From Hydrogenophilales bacterium 16-64-40 (GTDB taxonomy: Bacteria; Pseudomonadota; Gammaproteobacteria; Burkholderiales; Thiobacillaceae): a stretch of 64,000 nt of DNA. Of the stretch, positions 46,971 through 55,659 are shown piece after piece. Each line of letters opens with the position of its first letter. Within the stretch, counting starts at the first letter, position 1. The DNA is taken from NCBI GenBank assembly GCA_002256995.1, contig NCGX01000002.1, forward strand, positions 1 through 64,000. Reading direction: 5' to 3'. Made by a program: the position numbers and the translations under genes. Below the pieces are notes generated by a model, which saw only the letters and a list, made by a program, of their open reading frames with translations, did not search any database and was not told where the DNA came from.

Positions 46971-47927
46971 ATGTCTGCCGAACTTGCCCAGCAACTGCTG
47001 CTTAAGACGCTGTTGCCGCTGTCCCTGCTGATCGCCGCAGGCGCCATCTGGCCACGTTGGCAGAGCGGCATTTCCGTTGTCGGCCTGCGCGGCGAAATCA
47101 ACCGCCTGGTGCTGAATTTTTTTGCGCCGATGCTGTTCTTCGCCGCAGGCGCATCCGCCACGGTCGACCTCTCAATCCTGCAAGTGCCGCTGATTCTCGG
47201 TGCCGCCACCCTGTTCGGCCTGGGACTGGCTGCGCTCGCGCTGTTCGCCACCCCGCTCGGGCGCGGCCTGTCGCGGCCACAATGCGGCGCGATCATGCTG
47301 GCATCCGGCTTCGGCAACGTGCTGTTCTTCGGCTACCCCTTCCTCACCACGGTGTACGGCGAGTCCGGCGCGCGCTATCCCTTCTTCGCCGACATGCTCG
47401 CCACCACGCCGCTGGTGTGGTCGCTCGGCGTATGGATCGCCTTCCGCTGCGGCCGCCACACCGAGCACGCCTCGTTCCTGTCGATGTGGCTGAAGCTGCC
47501 GCCGGTATGGGGCTTCGCTGCGGGGATCGCGGTCAACCTTTCCGGCGCGGCGCTCGACCCCTTGATCGAAGCCGCACGCTGGGCCGGCAGCCCGACCATT
47601 CCGCTGATGCTGTTCGTGCTGGGCCTGACCATCCCGTGGCACGACCTGCGCCCGCAAAAAGCCGTGTTCGTTGCATTGGGCATCAAGCTGGCGCTGATGC
47701 CGCTCTTGGCGCTGGGCGTCGCGCTGGCGTGGCCCGGCAAGCTCAGCGAGCCGGGCGAAGCGGCGATCCTCGAAGCGGCCATGCCGACCATGGTGATGGT
47801 CATCGCGCTGGCCGACCGCTTCGGACTCGACACCCGCCTGGCCGGCCTCATCATGGGCTGGTCAACGCTGGTGGGATTGGTTACGCTGCCATTCTGGCTT
47901 GTCGTCGTAAAAGGGATCGCATCATGA
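46971..47927 (+). CDS. AEC-family transporter (auxin efflux carrier-like permease)
   Basis: The 318-residue membrane protein has about ten hydrophobic helices and an AEC-like pattern (NFFAPMLFFAAGAS, SGFGNVLFFGYPFL, LEAAMPTMVMVIALADRFGLD, PFWLVVV). AEC carriers in bacteria move malonate, malate and related organic acids. The stop overlaps the start of the GlxR paralogue (ATGA), so the two proteins are made together. The acid may be the substrate or product of that reductase. Confidence 0.85.
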   Translation: MSAELAQQLLLKTLLPLSLLIAAGAIWPRWQSGISVVGLRGEINRLVLNFFAPMLFFAAGASATVDLSILQVPLILGAATLFGLGLAALALFATPLGRGLSRPQCGAIMLASGFGNVLFFGYPFLTTVYGESGARYPFFADMLATTPLVWSLGVWIAFRCGRHTEHASFLSMWLKLPPVWGFAAGIAVNLSGAALDPLIEAARWAGSPTIPLMLFVLGLTIPWHDLRPQKAVFVALGIKLALMPLLALGVALAWPGKLSEPGEAAILEAAMPTMVMVIALADRFGLDTRLAGLIMGWSTLVGLVTLPFWLVVVKGIAS

Positions 47928-48814
47928 AAATCGGATTCATCGGCAGTGGCATCATGGGCCGCCCCATGGCGGAAAACCTGCTGCGCGCCGGCCATCAACT
48001 ATTCGTCTATGGCCGCCGCTTCGACCGCCTCGAACCGATGCTGGTCGCCGGCGCGCTGGGCAAGGGCACGCCCGCCGAGGTCGCTGCCGAGTCCGACATC
48101 ACCTTTACCGTCGTCTCCGACACCACCGACGTCGAGCAGATCATCCTCGGCGACCGCGGCCTGGTGCATGGCGCCCGCCCCGGCCACACCATCGTCGACA
48201 TGAGCACGGTGTCGCCCGCCGCCACCCGCCGCATCGCCGCCGCGCTGGCCGAGCGCGGCGTCCACATGCTCGATGCGCCGGTGTCGGGCGGCGAAACCGG
48301 CGCCCGCGAAGGCACGCTGTCGATCATGGTCGGCGGCGAAGCGCCGATTTTCGACAAAATTCGCCCGCTGTTCGAAATCCTCGGCAAGAACATCGTCCAC
48401 GTCGGCGGCCACGGCGCCGGCCAGGTCGTCAAATGCTGCAACCAGATCGTCGTCGGCCTCACCTTCGAGGGCGTCGCCGAAGCGATCCTGCTGGCACGCC
48501 GCAACGGCGTCGATCCGGTCAAGATGCGCGAGGCGCTGATGGGCGGGTTCGCCGGCAGCCGCATCCTCGATGTCCACGGCCAGCGCATGCTCGACGCCAA
48601 CTACAAGCCCGGCTTCAAGGTCAAGCTGCACCACAAGGACATGGCCATCGTCATGGACAATGCGCAGGAAACCGCGACGCCGCTGCCCGGTGCCGCGCTC
48701 ATCGCCCAGCAGATGAACGCGCTTATGGGGGCGGGCGACAGCGAACTCGATTCGTCGGCCCTCATGCGTGCGCTGGAGCGGCTGGTCGGCGAAGATCTCG
48801 GCAACGGCAAGTGA
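47924..48814 (+). CDS. 2-hydroxy-3-oxopropionate reductase paralogue
   Basis: This beta-hydroxyacid dehydrogenase has 296 residues and is clearly similar end to end to the GlxR at 37472: FIGSGIMGRPMAENL, DMSTVSPAATRRIA, DAPVSGGETGA, catalytic lysine in GQVVKCCNQI and GFAGSRILDVHGQRM. Differences are a CC pair in place of AS at the catalytic helix and a longer C-terminus. The substrate is probably tartronate semialdehyde or a related 3-oxoacid, but coupling to an AEC transporter instead of the TRAP system suggests a different physiological substrate. Confidence 0.88.
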   Translation: MKIGFIGSGIMGRPMAENLLRAGHQLFVYGRRFDRLEPMLVAGALGKGTPAEVAAESDITFTVVSDTTDVEQIILGDRGLVHGARPGHTIVDMSTVSPAATRRIAAALAERGVHMLDAPVSGGETGAREGTLSIMVGGEAPIFDKIRPLFEILGKNIVHVGGHGAGQVVKCCNQIVVGLTFEGVAEAILLARRNGVDPVKMREALMGGFAGSRILDVHGQRMLDANYKPGFKVKLHHKDMAIVMDNAQETATPLPGAALIAQQMNALMGAGDSELDSSALMRALERLVGEDLGNGK

Positions 48815-49037
48815 GCCGCCGCGTTTCGTGAGCGGCAAGACGCGCGTCGTCTTCCTCGGACGAGCTCGTGTAGGTTGGGCTGAACCAACACATCCGCTAT
48901 GTCCACGGTCACCATCAGCGCAGCGCCCTAAATCACCTGATCGGCAGCCACATCGCACGGTCAGATTCTGATCTCCGGCATTGCGCTTGGCTCAATGACC
49001 AAGGGGCAACTCTCTCGCTTGAAACAGTGTGCTCAGC
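48815..49037. other. Non-coding gap with two hairpins
   Basis: No gene is seen. A 6-bp stem AAGACG/CGTCTT (48837-48853) follows the reductase, then a 9-bp stem with one mismatch, GTGTAGGTT/AACCAACAC (48868-48876 and 48883-48891). The latter contains the GTAGGTTGG word that recurs in small intergenic repeats of many proteobacteria. Neither has a T run. Confidence 0.45.
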
Positions 49038-50492
49038 ATGAAACTTGATGACGCTTCACTTTTCCGGCAACAAGCCTTGATCGGCGGCGAATGGCATGAC
49101 GCCGCCGACGGCGCACGCTTTGCCGTCCGCAACCCGGCCAATGCGGAAACCGTCGGCCATGCGCCGCGCTGCACCCCGGCCGATGTCGAGCGTGCCATCG
49201 AAGCGGCACACGCGGCGTTTTCCGGCTGGCGCGCAACCCCCGCCAAAATCCGCGCGCAGCTGCTGCGCCGCTGGTTCGACCTGATCCTCGCGCACCGCGA
49301 TGATCTCGCCGCGATCATGGTGAGCGAGCAGGGCAAGCCGCTGGCCGAGGCGCGCGGCGAGATCGACTACGCGGCAAGTTTCATCGAATGGTTTGCCGAG
49401 GAGGCGCGGCGCGTCTACGGCGACGTGGTGCCGTCGCCGTGGGCGGACCGGCGCATGTTCACGCTGCGTCAGCCGGTGGGCGTGGCGGCGCTGATCACGC
49501 CGTGGAATTTCCCGGCCGCGATGCTCACGCGCAAGGCTGGCGCGGCGCTCGCCGCCGGCTGCACGGTGGTGGCCAAGCCCGCCTCGCAGACACCGTTCAC
49601 CGCGCTGGCGCTGGCGGAACTGGCGCAGCGCGCGGGCCTGCCGCCGGGGGTGCTGAACGTGGTGACCGGCAATGCGGAAACCATCGGCGGCGTGCTGACG
49701 TCGCACCCGCTCGTGCGCAAGGTCTCGTTCACCGGCTCGACCGCGGTGGGCAAGCAACTCCTCGCGCAGAGCGTGCCCACGCTCAAGCACGTCTCGCTCG
49801 AGCTCGGCGGCAATGCGCCCTTCATCGTGTTCGACGACGCCGACCTCGACGCGGCGGTGGCGGGCGCGCTCGCCAGCAAGTATCGCAACAGCGGGCAGAC
49901 CTGCGTGTGCGCCAACCGGGTGTTCGTGCAGGATGCGATCTACGACGCCTTCGCCGAACAATTCGCCGCCGCGGTGGCGCAGCTGACCGTGGGCGAGGGC
50001 TTCACGCCGGGCGTGGAAACCGGTCCGCTGATCAACGCCGCCGCGCTGGAAAAGGTCGAGGCGCACATTGCCGATGCGCTCGCGCACGGCGCGACGCTAC
50101 TCACCGGCGGCCATCGCCACGCGCTCGGCGGGCAGTTCTTCCAGCCGACGGTGCTCGCCCGTTGCACACCCGCCATGCAGATCTGCCGCGACGAGACCTT
50201 CGGCCCGGTGGCGCCACTGATCCGATTTTCCAGTGAAACCGAGGTGATCCGCATGGCCAACGACACCGAATTCGGGCTGGCCGCCTACGCCTACACGCGC
50301 GACCTCGGCCGCGCGTGGCGGCTGGCGGAGCAACTCGACTACGGCATGGTCGGCATCAACGCCGGGGTGATTTCCACCGCGGAGGCGGCGTTCGGGGGCG
50401 TCAAGCAGTCGGGGCTGGGGCGCGAGGGCGGACGCAGCGGTATCGACGAATACCTGGAAAGCAAATACGTCAACCTGGGCGGGCTGGGATAA
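49038..50492 (+). CDS. gabD: Succinate-semialdehyde dehydrogenase
   Basis: The 484-residue aldehyde dehydrogenase has the GabD layout: ITPWNFPAAMLTRKAGAALAAGCTVV (here only as span 155-180), the general-base Glu in LELGGNAPFIV, the catalytic cysteine in NSGQTCVCANR and ESKYVNLGGLG at the end. It oxidises succinate semialdehyde to succinate with NAD(P)+. Related aldehydes such as malonate or glutarate semialdehyde are possible. The ATG at 49038 is preferred over a GTG nine bases before. It lies 20 bp before the arginase gene, suggesting a shared transcript for nitrogen-compound degradation. Confidence 0.9.
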   Translation: MKLDDASLFRQQALIGGEWHDAADGARFAVRNPANAETVGHAPRCTPADVERAIEAAHAAFSGWRATPAKIRAQLLRRWFDLILAHRDDLAAIMVSEQGKPLAEARGEIDYAASFIEWFAEEARRVYGDVVPSPWADRRMFTLRQPVGVAALITPWNFPAAMLTRKAGAALAAGCTVVAKPASQTPFTALALAELAQRAGLPPGVLNVVTGNAETIGGVLTSHPLVRKVSFTGSTAVGKQLLAQSVPTLKHVSLELGGNAPFIVFDDADLDAAVAGALASKYRNSGQTCVCANRVFVQDAIYDAFAEQFAAAVAQLTVGEGFTPGVETGPLINAAALEKVEAHIADALAHGATLLTGGHRHALGGQFFQPTVLARCTPAMQICRDETFGPVAPLIRFSSETEVIRMANDTEFGLAAYAYTRDLGRAWRLAEQLDYGMVGINAGVISTAEAAFGGVKQSGLGREGGRSGIDEYLESKYVNLGGLG

Positions 50493-50512
50493 GCCGCAGC
50501 CAGGCCAGACGC

Positions 50513-51412
50513 ATGAAGCCGGCCCTCGTTTCGCCCGCGCGCAACATCATGATCATCGGCGCTGCCAGCGGTGCCGGCGCACCCGACCCGGCCACCGCCG
50601 AGGGACCCGATGCGCTGCGCCGCTACCGGGTGTTCCACGATACCCCGCTGCAGCATGTGGCGTGGGATGCGATCCTGCGGGTGCCGCGCGACGCGCAGGA
50701 CACGCCAATACACGCGGTGGCCGCGCTCGGCGAACGACTGGCCCATGAAGTCGCGGCGGTGCTGCAGGCGGGGCATTTCCCCTTGGTGGTGGGTGGCGAC
50801 CATTCCTGCGCCATCGGCACCTGGAGCGGGGTGCACCATGTTCTTGTCGACCGTGGCCCCGTCGGCCTGATCTGGATCGACGCCCACATGGACAGCCACA
50901 CCTTTGCCACCACGCCGAGCGGACAGATCCACGGCATGCCGCTCGCCGCGCTGCTGGGTCACGGCGAAGCGGCGCTCACCGCGATCGACGGACCCGAAGC
51001 CAAGCTGCGGCCCGAGCACGTGTGCCTGATCGGCGTCCGCAGCTACGAGGCGGGCGAGGCCGCGCTGCTGCAGCGGCTGGGGGTGCGGGTATTCGGCATG
51101 GATGAAATCCGCCGGCGCGGGCTGTCCGCGGTGTTCGCAGAGGCGCTCGCCATCGTGCGGAACGGCACGGCGGGTTTTGGCGTGAGCGTGGATCTGGATG
51201 CGCTCGACCCCGAGGAGGAGCCGGGTGTCACGACCCCGGTGGCGGGCGGGCTGCGCCGCGCCGAACTCGCCGCCGCCTTGTCGCAACTGCGCGGCGACCC
51301 GGTCTTCGTCGCGATGGAAATCGTCGAGTACAACCCGCGCCGCGATCGTGACCGCGCCACCGCCGATGCGGCAGGGGCGCTGGTCGACGCCATCACGCCG
51401 CTCAGGCGCTAG
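50513..51412 (+). CDS. rocF: Arginase-family ureohydrolase
   Basis: These 299 residues form the binuclear manganese fold. All metal motifs are present: GGDHSCAIGT, DAHMDSHT, SVDLDALDPEEEP and the terminal EIVEYNP. The pattern (DAHMDSH with SxDxDxxDP, length about 300) fits arginase, which splits L-arginine to ornithine and urea, better than agmatinase. The ATG at 50513 is in frame and 20 bp after gabD. It is convergent with the rhodanese-MBL gene, whose stop lies three bases away. Confidence 0.87.
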   Translation: MKPALVSPARNIMIIGAASGAGAPDPATAEGPDALRRYRVFHDTPLQHVAWDAILRVPRDAQDTPIHAVAALGERLAHEVAAVLQAGHFPLVVGGDHSCAIGTWSGVHHVLVDRGPVGLIWIDAHMDSHTFATTPSGQIHGMPLAALLGHGEAALTAIDGPEAKLRPEHVCLIGVRSYEAGEAALLQRLGVRVFGMDEIRRRGLSAVFAEALAIVRNGTAGFGVSVDLDALDPEEEPGVTTPVAGGLRRAELAAALSQLRGDPVFVAMEIVEYNPRRDRDRATADAAGALVDAITPLRR

Positions 51413-51415
51413 CGC

Positions 51416-52774
51416 CTATTCGAACTCCATCGCCCGGAAAACCCGGCCGGCGTTGCTGCGCGCGAGCTCGTCGGCGGTGTGCAGGTGCAGGTAGGCCGAC
51501 TGGTCGACCTGGTAGGCGTCGTCGAGCGAACCGCCGGCCTTGACGACTTCGGCGATTTTCGCGCGCAGGTGCACCAAGTAGTCGCGCGTCCACTTGCGCA
51601 CGGTCGCCATGTCGGTCGGCCCGCCGTGGCCGGGGATGACGATCTCGGCACCCAGCGCCTCGAATGTGTCCCATGTTTCGACCCATTTGGCGGTGTCGGT
51701 GTCCTCGAAAATCGGCAGCATGCGGATGTGGAAGGCGGTGTCGCCGGCGATCACCAGCTTCTTCTCGGGCAGCCACACCATGGTGTCGCCGTGGCTGTGC
51801 GAGGGGCCGAGGTGCAGGATCTGCAGATTCCACGAGCCCATTTTCAGCTCGAGCTTATCGTCGTATAGCGTATCGGGCATCACGAACTCGGTCTTGAACG
51901 CCTTGTCGCGCGCACGGTTGCGCATGCCCGCCAGCACGTCGTAGCCGGTCGCCTCCATCTGTTTCGCGGTGTCGCGGTGGGCGATGATGGTGGCGCCCTG
52001 TTCCTTCCAGTAGTTGGCGCCGAGCATGGCGTGGCCCTGGCTGTTTTCCAGCACCACGTATTTCACCGGCTGCTGGGTGCGCTTCTTGATTTCCTCGTGC
52101 AGGCTTTGCGCCAGCAGGTAGTTGTCGCCGGCATTCACCACCAGCACGCCGTCGTCGGTGATGACAAACGACAGGTTGTTGTTGTGGCCAGAGTTCACGT
52201 AGGTGCCGGGGGCGGTGGCGCCGATCGCCGACCACACGCCGGGGATGACCTCCTGCGGCAGGTCGTAAAGGAAGGAAGCCGGCGCCTTGTCGAGCAGGCG
52301 CACCGGCAGTCCGGCGCGCTGCCAGTTGAAGTAGCCGTCGCGGTAGTTCTTCACGTTCTTGTAGCCGAGCTTGATCAGCGTGTCGGCGGCCAGCGGGCTG
52401 CGCTGGCTGACGCCGCAGTAGACGACGATGGGCGTGGCCTTGTCCGGCACCGCCACCTCGATCTGGAATTCCAGCTGGCCGCGCGTGAGATTGAAAAAGA
52501 ACGGCGCGTCGATGTGGCCCGACAGGCCCAGCTCGGCCGGCGTGCGCACGTCGATCAGTACCGTTGTGGGCTGCGCCTTCAGCTGCGACAGCAGGCCCGC
52601 GGTGTCGAGCTGCGGCACCCGCTTGTTCACCGCGGCAAGCTCACCCTGCGCGGCCTGGGTGACTGCGGGGGCCTCGGGCGGCGGCATGACGATCGAGTCG
52701 AAATTCTGCGCCTGCGCGCTGGCGGCCAGCAGCGCGGCGGCGAACAGGCATTGCGGAAAGCGGAAGGGTTTCAC
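51416..52774 (-). CDS. Exported rhodanese-MBL-fold fusion
   Basis: The 452 residues from a GTG start have a signal peptide (ending AQA near 23). A rhodanese-like domain (about 50-155) carries the IDVRTPAELGLSGHI and YCGVSQRSPLAA loop, with C at the sulfur-transfer position. A metallo-beta-lactamase domain follows (about 185-400). In the MBL half LGPSHSHGDTMVW, IAGDTAF and IPGHGGP are present, but the expected HxHxDH is LENSQGHAMLG, lacking most ligands. Related fused proteins act in periplasmic sulfur-compound or persulfide handling. Here an altered metal site is likely. It lies 28 bp after the glyoxalase-II-like gene. Confidence 0.82.
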   Translation of the reverse strand: MKPFRFPQCLFAAALLAASAQAQNFDSIVMPPPEAPAVTQAAQGELAAVNKRVPQLDTAGLLSQLKAQPTTVLIDVRTPAELGLSGHIDAPFFFNLTRGQLEFQIEVAVPDKATPIVVYCGVSQRSPLAADTLIKLGYKNVKNYRDGYFNWQRAGLPVRLLDKAPASFLYDLPQEVIPGVWSAIGATAPGTYVNSGHNNNLSFVITDDGVLVVNAGDNYLLAQSLHEEIKKRTQQPVKYVVLENSQGHAMLGANYWKEQGATIIAHRDTAKQMEATGYDVLAGMRNRARDKAFKTEFVMPDTLYDDKLELKMGSWNLQILHLGPSHSHGDTMVWLPEKKLVIAGDTAFHIRMLPIFEDTDTAKWVETWDTFEALGAEIVIPGHGGPTDMATVRKWTRDYLVHLRAKIAEVVKAGGSLDDAYQVDQSAYLHLHTADELARSNAGRVFRAMEFE

Positions 52775-52802
52775 GTCAGTCTCTTGTGTTTTTTGTCGCT
52801 TC

Positions 52803-53441
52803 TCAGTCCGACCCCATGCCGACGAAGGGGTTCTCGCGACGTTCATGTCCGAACGTCGACATCGCGCCGTGGCCCGGCACGAAACGCACGTCATCGCCGA
52901 GCGGAAACAGCTTGTCACGGATGGCGGCCAGCAGCGCGGCATGGTCGCCGCGCGGAAAATCGGTGCGGCCGATCGAGCCCTTGAACAGCACGTCGCCGAC
53001 AAAGGCGAGCCGCATCTCCGGCTGAAAAAACACCACATGGCCGGGGGTGTGGCCGGGGCAATGCAGCACGTCGAAGCGCATGCTGCCGACGTCCACCCGG
53101 TCGCCGTCCTCCAGCCACTGGTCGGGGGTGAACGCCACCGCCGGCGGAAAGCCGAACAGCTCGGCCTGGTGCGGCAACAGGTCGAGCCAGAACTGCTCCT
53201 CGCGCTGCGGGCCAATGAGGGGGATGCCCAGCGCATCGCGCAATTCGACCGCCGCGCCGACGTGGTCGAGGTGGCCGTGGGTGAGCAGGATTTTTTCCAG
53301 CGTCAGCCCGCGCGCAGCGACTTCCGCCAGCAGGCGTTCGGCCTCGCCGCCGGGATCGATCAGCGCAGCGCGGCCATCGGCGTCCCACACCAGCGAGCAG
53401 TTTTGTTGATACGGGGTGACGGGGAGAATGGTAAATTCCAT
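52803..53441 (-). CDS. MBL-fold hydrolase (glyoxalase II-like)
   Basis: The 212 residues have the full metal set: LLTHGHLDHVGA (HxHxDH), CPGHTPGHVVFF, FVGDVLFKGSIGRTDFP and FVPGHG. This is the short YcbL/GloC group of glyoxalase-II-like or persulfide dioxygenase-like hydrolases. The missing C-terminal HAGH-C domain rules out classic GloB. In a sulfur-compound context, with the rhodanese fusion directly downstream, action on a glutathione or thiol ester is plausible, but not proven. Confidence 0.88.
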   Translation of the reverse strand: MEFTILPVTPYQQNCSLVWDADGRAALIDPGGEAERLLAEVAARGLTLEKILLTHGHLDHVGAAVELRDALGIPLIGPQREEQFWLDLLPHQAELFGFPPAVAFTPDQWLEDGDRVDVGSMRFDVLHCPGHTPGHVVFFQPEMRLAFVGDVLFKGSIGRTDFPRGDHAALLAAIRDKLFPLGDDVRFVPGHGAMSTFGHERRENPFVGMGSD

Positions 53442-53482
53442 GCACGCATTATCCCGTCACCTCATGTTTCGACCAACCGCCC

Positions 53483-54115
53483 ATGCCTGCGCCCGATGCC
53501 CTGCTGCTGATTTCCACCCACTGCCCGCACTGCCCGGCGATGCTCACCGCGCTCGCCGATCTGGTGAAGCAGGGTACCGTCGGCCGGCTGGAGGTAGTCA
53601 ATCTGGAGCAGCGCCCCGAGGTGGGACAAACCCTGGGGGTGCGCTCGGTGCCGTGGCTGCGCATCGGCGGCGTCGAACTGGCCGGCGTGCGCAGCAAGGC
53701 CGAGCTGGCCGACTGGGCGGCCAAGGCCGACAGCGAGGCCGGCATGGCCGATTACTTTCATCTGCTGCTGAAGGAAGGCCAGCTGCCGCGCGCACAGGCG
53801 CTGATCGAGGCCGACCCGACCCTGCTGGCGGCGGTGCTGCCCATCGTCGGCAATGTCGACGCCAGCCTCAACGTGCGGCTGGGCGCCGGCGTGCTGCTGG
53901 AGAACTTCGCCGGCAGCGACACCCTGCGCGCCCTGCTGCCGCGGCTGGGCGAACTGTCGCAGCATGCCGACGCGCGGGTGCGGGCGGATGCCTGCCATTA
54001 CCTCGGGCTCACGGGCGACGCGCAGGCCAAATCATGGCTCGATGCACGTCTGGGCGACGACGATGCCGACGTGCGCGAAATCGCGACGGAAAGTTTGCAA
54101 GAGATTGCGGGTTAG
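53483..54115 (+). CDS. Thioredoxin-like domain fused to HEAT-like repeats
   Basis: The 210 residues join a thioredoxin/glutaredoxin-like domain (about 1-85; active site STHCPHCPAM, cis-proline in RSVPWLRIGG) to a helical domain with HEAT-like repeats (about 120-210, such as DARVRADACHYLGLTGDAQA and DDADVREIATESLQEIAG). No signal peptide is visible, so it is cytosolic. The redox motif is CPHC, as in DsbA/glutaredoxin-like proteins. Such fusions are poorly described. It is divergent from the glyoxalase-II-like gene with 41 bp between starts. Confidence 0.8.
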   Translation: MPAPDALLLISTHCPHCPAMLTALADLVKQGTVGRLEVVNLEQRPEVGQTLGVRSVPWLRIGGVELAGVRSKAELADWAAKADSEAGMADYFHLLLKEGQLPRAQALIEADPTLLAAVLPIVGNVDASLNVRLGAGVLLENFAGSDTLRALLPRLGELSQHADARVRADACHYLGLTGDAQAKSWLDARLGDDDADVREIATESLQEIAG

Positions 54116-54133
54116 CTGCTTAAGGAGCGTTGC

Positions 54134-54568
54134 ATGCGGGGTAAATGTCTTTGCGGCGAAGTTGAGTTCGCGGTGTCCGGCACCCTGCCGAACCTCTATC
54201 AGTGTCACTGTTCCTTGTGCCGCAAAGCGACGGGCTCCAGCGCAAACGCGGCGCTCATTGTCCCGAGTGAGAATTTTCAATGGGTAGGCGGGCAGGACCG
54301 CATTACCTCATATGTAAAAAACACCGGCTACCGTTCTGATTTCTGCTCGAAATGCGGCAGCCCGCTGCCCAATCCTCTTGGGAGCAGGGCGGAATACTGG
54401 ATTCCCGCAGGCTTGCTTGAAGACAATGCAAACTTGGAAATAGCCGCACATTTGCATGTTGGATCAAAGGCATCTTGGGATGCTGTCGCCTCAAGCGGGG
54501 TTCAATATCAGGAAGCGCCCGATTTGGTGAGTCTATTAAAAGTGCTTTGGAAAAATGCGGGCGCCTGA
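54134..54568 (+). CDS. GFA/CENP-V family protein
   Basis: This zinc-binding 144-residue protein of the glutathione-dependent formaldehyde-activating (GFA) family has CLCGEVEF, CHCSLCRKATG and CSKCGSPLPN, each cysteine pair expected for the two zinc sites. The enzyme role of the family is disputed. Base composition is clearly less GC-rich than neighbours, with A/T-rich codons throughout the middle (ATTACCTCATATGTAAAAAA at 54301-54320), suggesting recent acquisition. It starts 18 bp after the thioredoxin-HEAT gene. Confidence 0.88.
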   Translation: MRGKCLCGEVEFAVSGTLPNLYQCHCSLCRKATGSSANAALIVPSENFQWVGGQDRITSYVKNTGYRSDFCSKCGSPLPNPLGSRAEYWIPAGLLEDNANLEIAAHLHVGSKASWDAVASSGVQYQEAPDLVSLLKVLWKNAGA

Positions 54569-54580
54569 ACTGAGTTAGTC

Positions 54581-54633
54581 GCGCTGGACGCAATAGTCGA
54601 AGCGCATTACACCGTGTACTTTCCGTCCAGCGC
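54581..54633. repeat. 10-bp inverted repeat after the GFA gene
   Basis: GCGCTGGACG (54581-54590) and CGTCCAGCGC (54624-54633) are perfect arms around 33 bases, in the gap between the GFA gene and the EamA gene. No T run follows, so terminator function is doubtful. Confidence 0.45.
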
Positions 54634-54669
54634 AATATCGATTTCCCTACTTCAAAGATAACGCCCGAC

Positions 54670-55569
54670 ATGTCCGTCCCCGCCGCCTATGTGGGCGTGA
54701 TTCTCATCTGGTCGACCACGCCGCTCGCCATCCAGTGGAGCGCGCAGGGCGCCAGCTTCAGCTTCGCGGTGATGGCGCGCATGCTGATCGGGCTGGCGAT
54801 CTGCCTCGCGCTGCTCGTCGCCACCCGCACCACGTTTCCGTTCACCGCCGCCGCGCGGCAGCTTTACGCCATCAGCGGGCTGTCACTGTTTGCGGCGATG
54901 CTCCTGACCTACTGGGGGGCGTTGCACATTCCGTCCGGACTGATTTCGGTCATCTTCGGGCTGTCGCCGCTGGTCACCGGCGTGTTCGCCGCGCTGTGGC
55001 TGAGTGAGCGCACGCTTACGCCGGTTCGCATTGCGGGCCTGGGCCTGGCACTGGGCGGGCTGTGGCTGATCTTCGGTCAGCCGTGGCCGGGCGACAGTCA
55101 CGCCACACTGGGCACGCTTGCCGTGGTGGCGGGCATGGTCATGCAGGCGCTGGGGTTGGTGTGGATCAAGCGGCTGAATGTGCGCGCCTCAGCGCTCGCC
55201 ATCACCACCGGCTCGCTCGGGGTGGCGACGCCGCTGTTCGTGCTGGCCTGGCTGGTGGCCGACGCCGCACGCCTGCCGCCCGATACCACGCTGCGCGCCG
55301 GTGCAGCCATCGTCTATCTCGGGGTGCTCGGCTCGGTGGTGGGGTTCACACTGTACTACTACGTGATCAAGCACCTCGACGCCGGGCGCGTCGCACTGAT
55401 CATGCTGGTGACGCCGGTGGCGGCACTGCTGCTGGGGCAGACGCTGAATCACGAGCGCATCCCGGCGCTCGGCTGGGCCGGCATCGCGTTGATCGGCGCG
55501 GGACTGCTGCTGTACGAATGGCAGGCGCTGCGGCAGTTGAACGGACCACGGACGAGCCCGGGCGCGTGA
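54670..55569 (+). CDS. EamA/DMT-superfamily transporter
   Basis: The 299-residue permease has ten hydrophobic helices in two EamA repeats: first half with VILIWSTTPLAIQWS, WGALHIPSGLISVIFGLSPL and GLGLALGGLWLIFGQ, second half with VVGFTLYYYVIKHLDAGRV and LIGAGLLLYEW. DMT exporters handle amino acids and other metabolites. The substrate is not predictable. It is the only gene between the GFA and cytochrome genes in this direction. Confidence 0.9.
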   Translation: MSVPAAYVGVILIWSTTPLAIQWSAQGASFSFAVMARMLIGLAICLALLVATRTTFPFTAAARQLYAISGLSLFAAMLLTYWGALHIPSGLISVIFGLSPLVTGVFAALWLSERTLTPVRIAGLGLALGGLWLIFGQPWPGDSHATLGTLAVVAGMVMQALGLVWIKRLNVRASALAITTGSLGVATPLFVLAWLVADAARLPPDTTLRAGAAIVYLGVLGSVVGFTLYYYVIKHLDAGRVALIMLVTPVAALLLGQTLNHERIPALGWAGIALIGAGLLLYEWQALRQLNGPRTSPGA

Positions 55570-55659
55570 TTGCCGGGACGCCCGGGACTGGCCGGCGCGC
55601 ACCCCCCGACGTGTTATTTGTTGATATCATTGTCCGAAAATAACATTGGAAGGTGCTCC

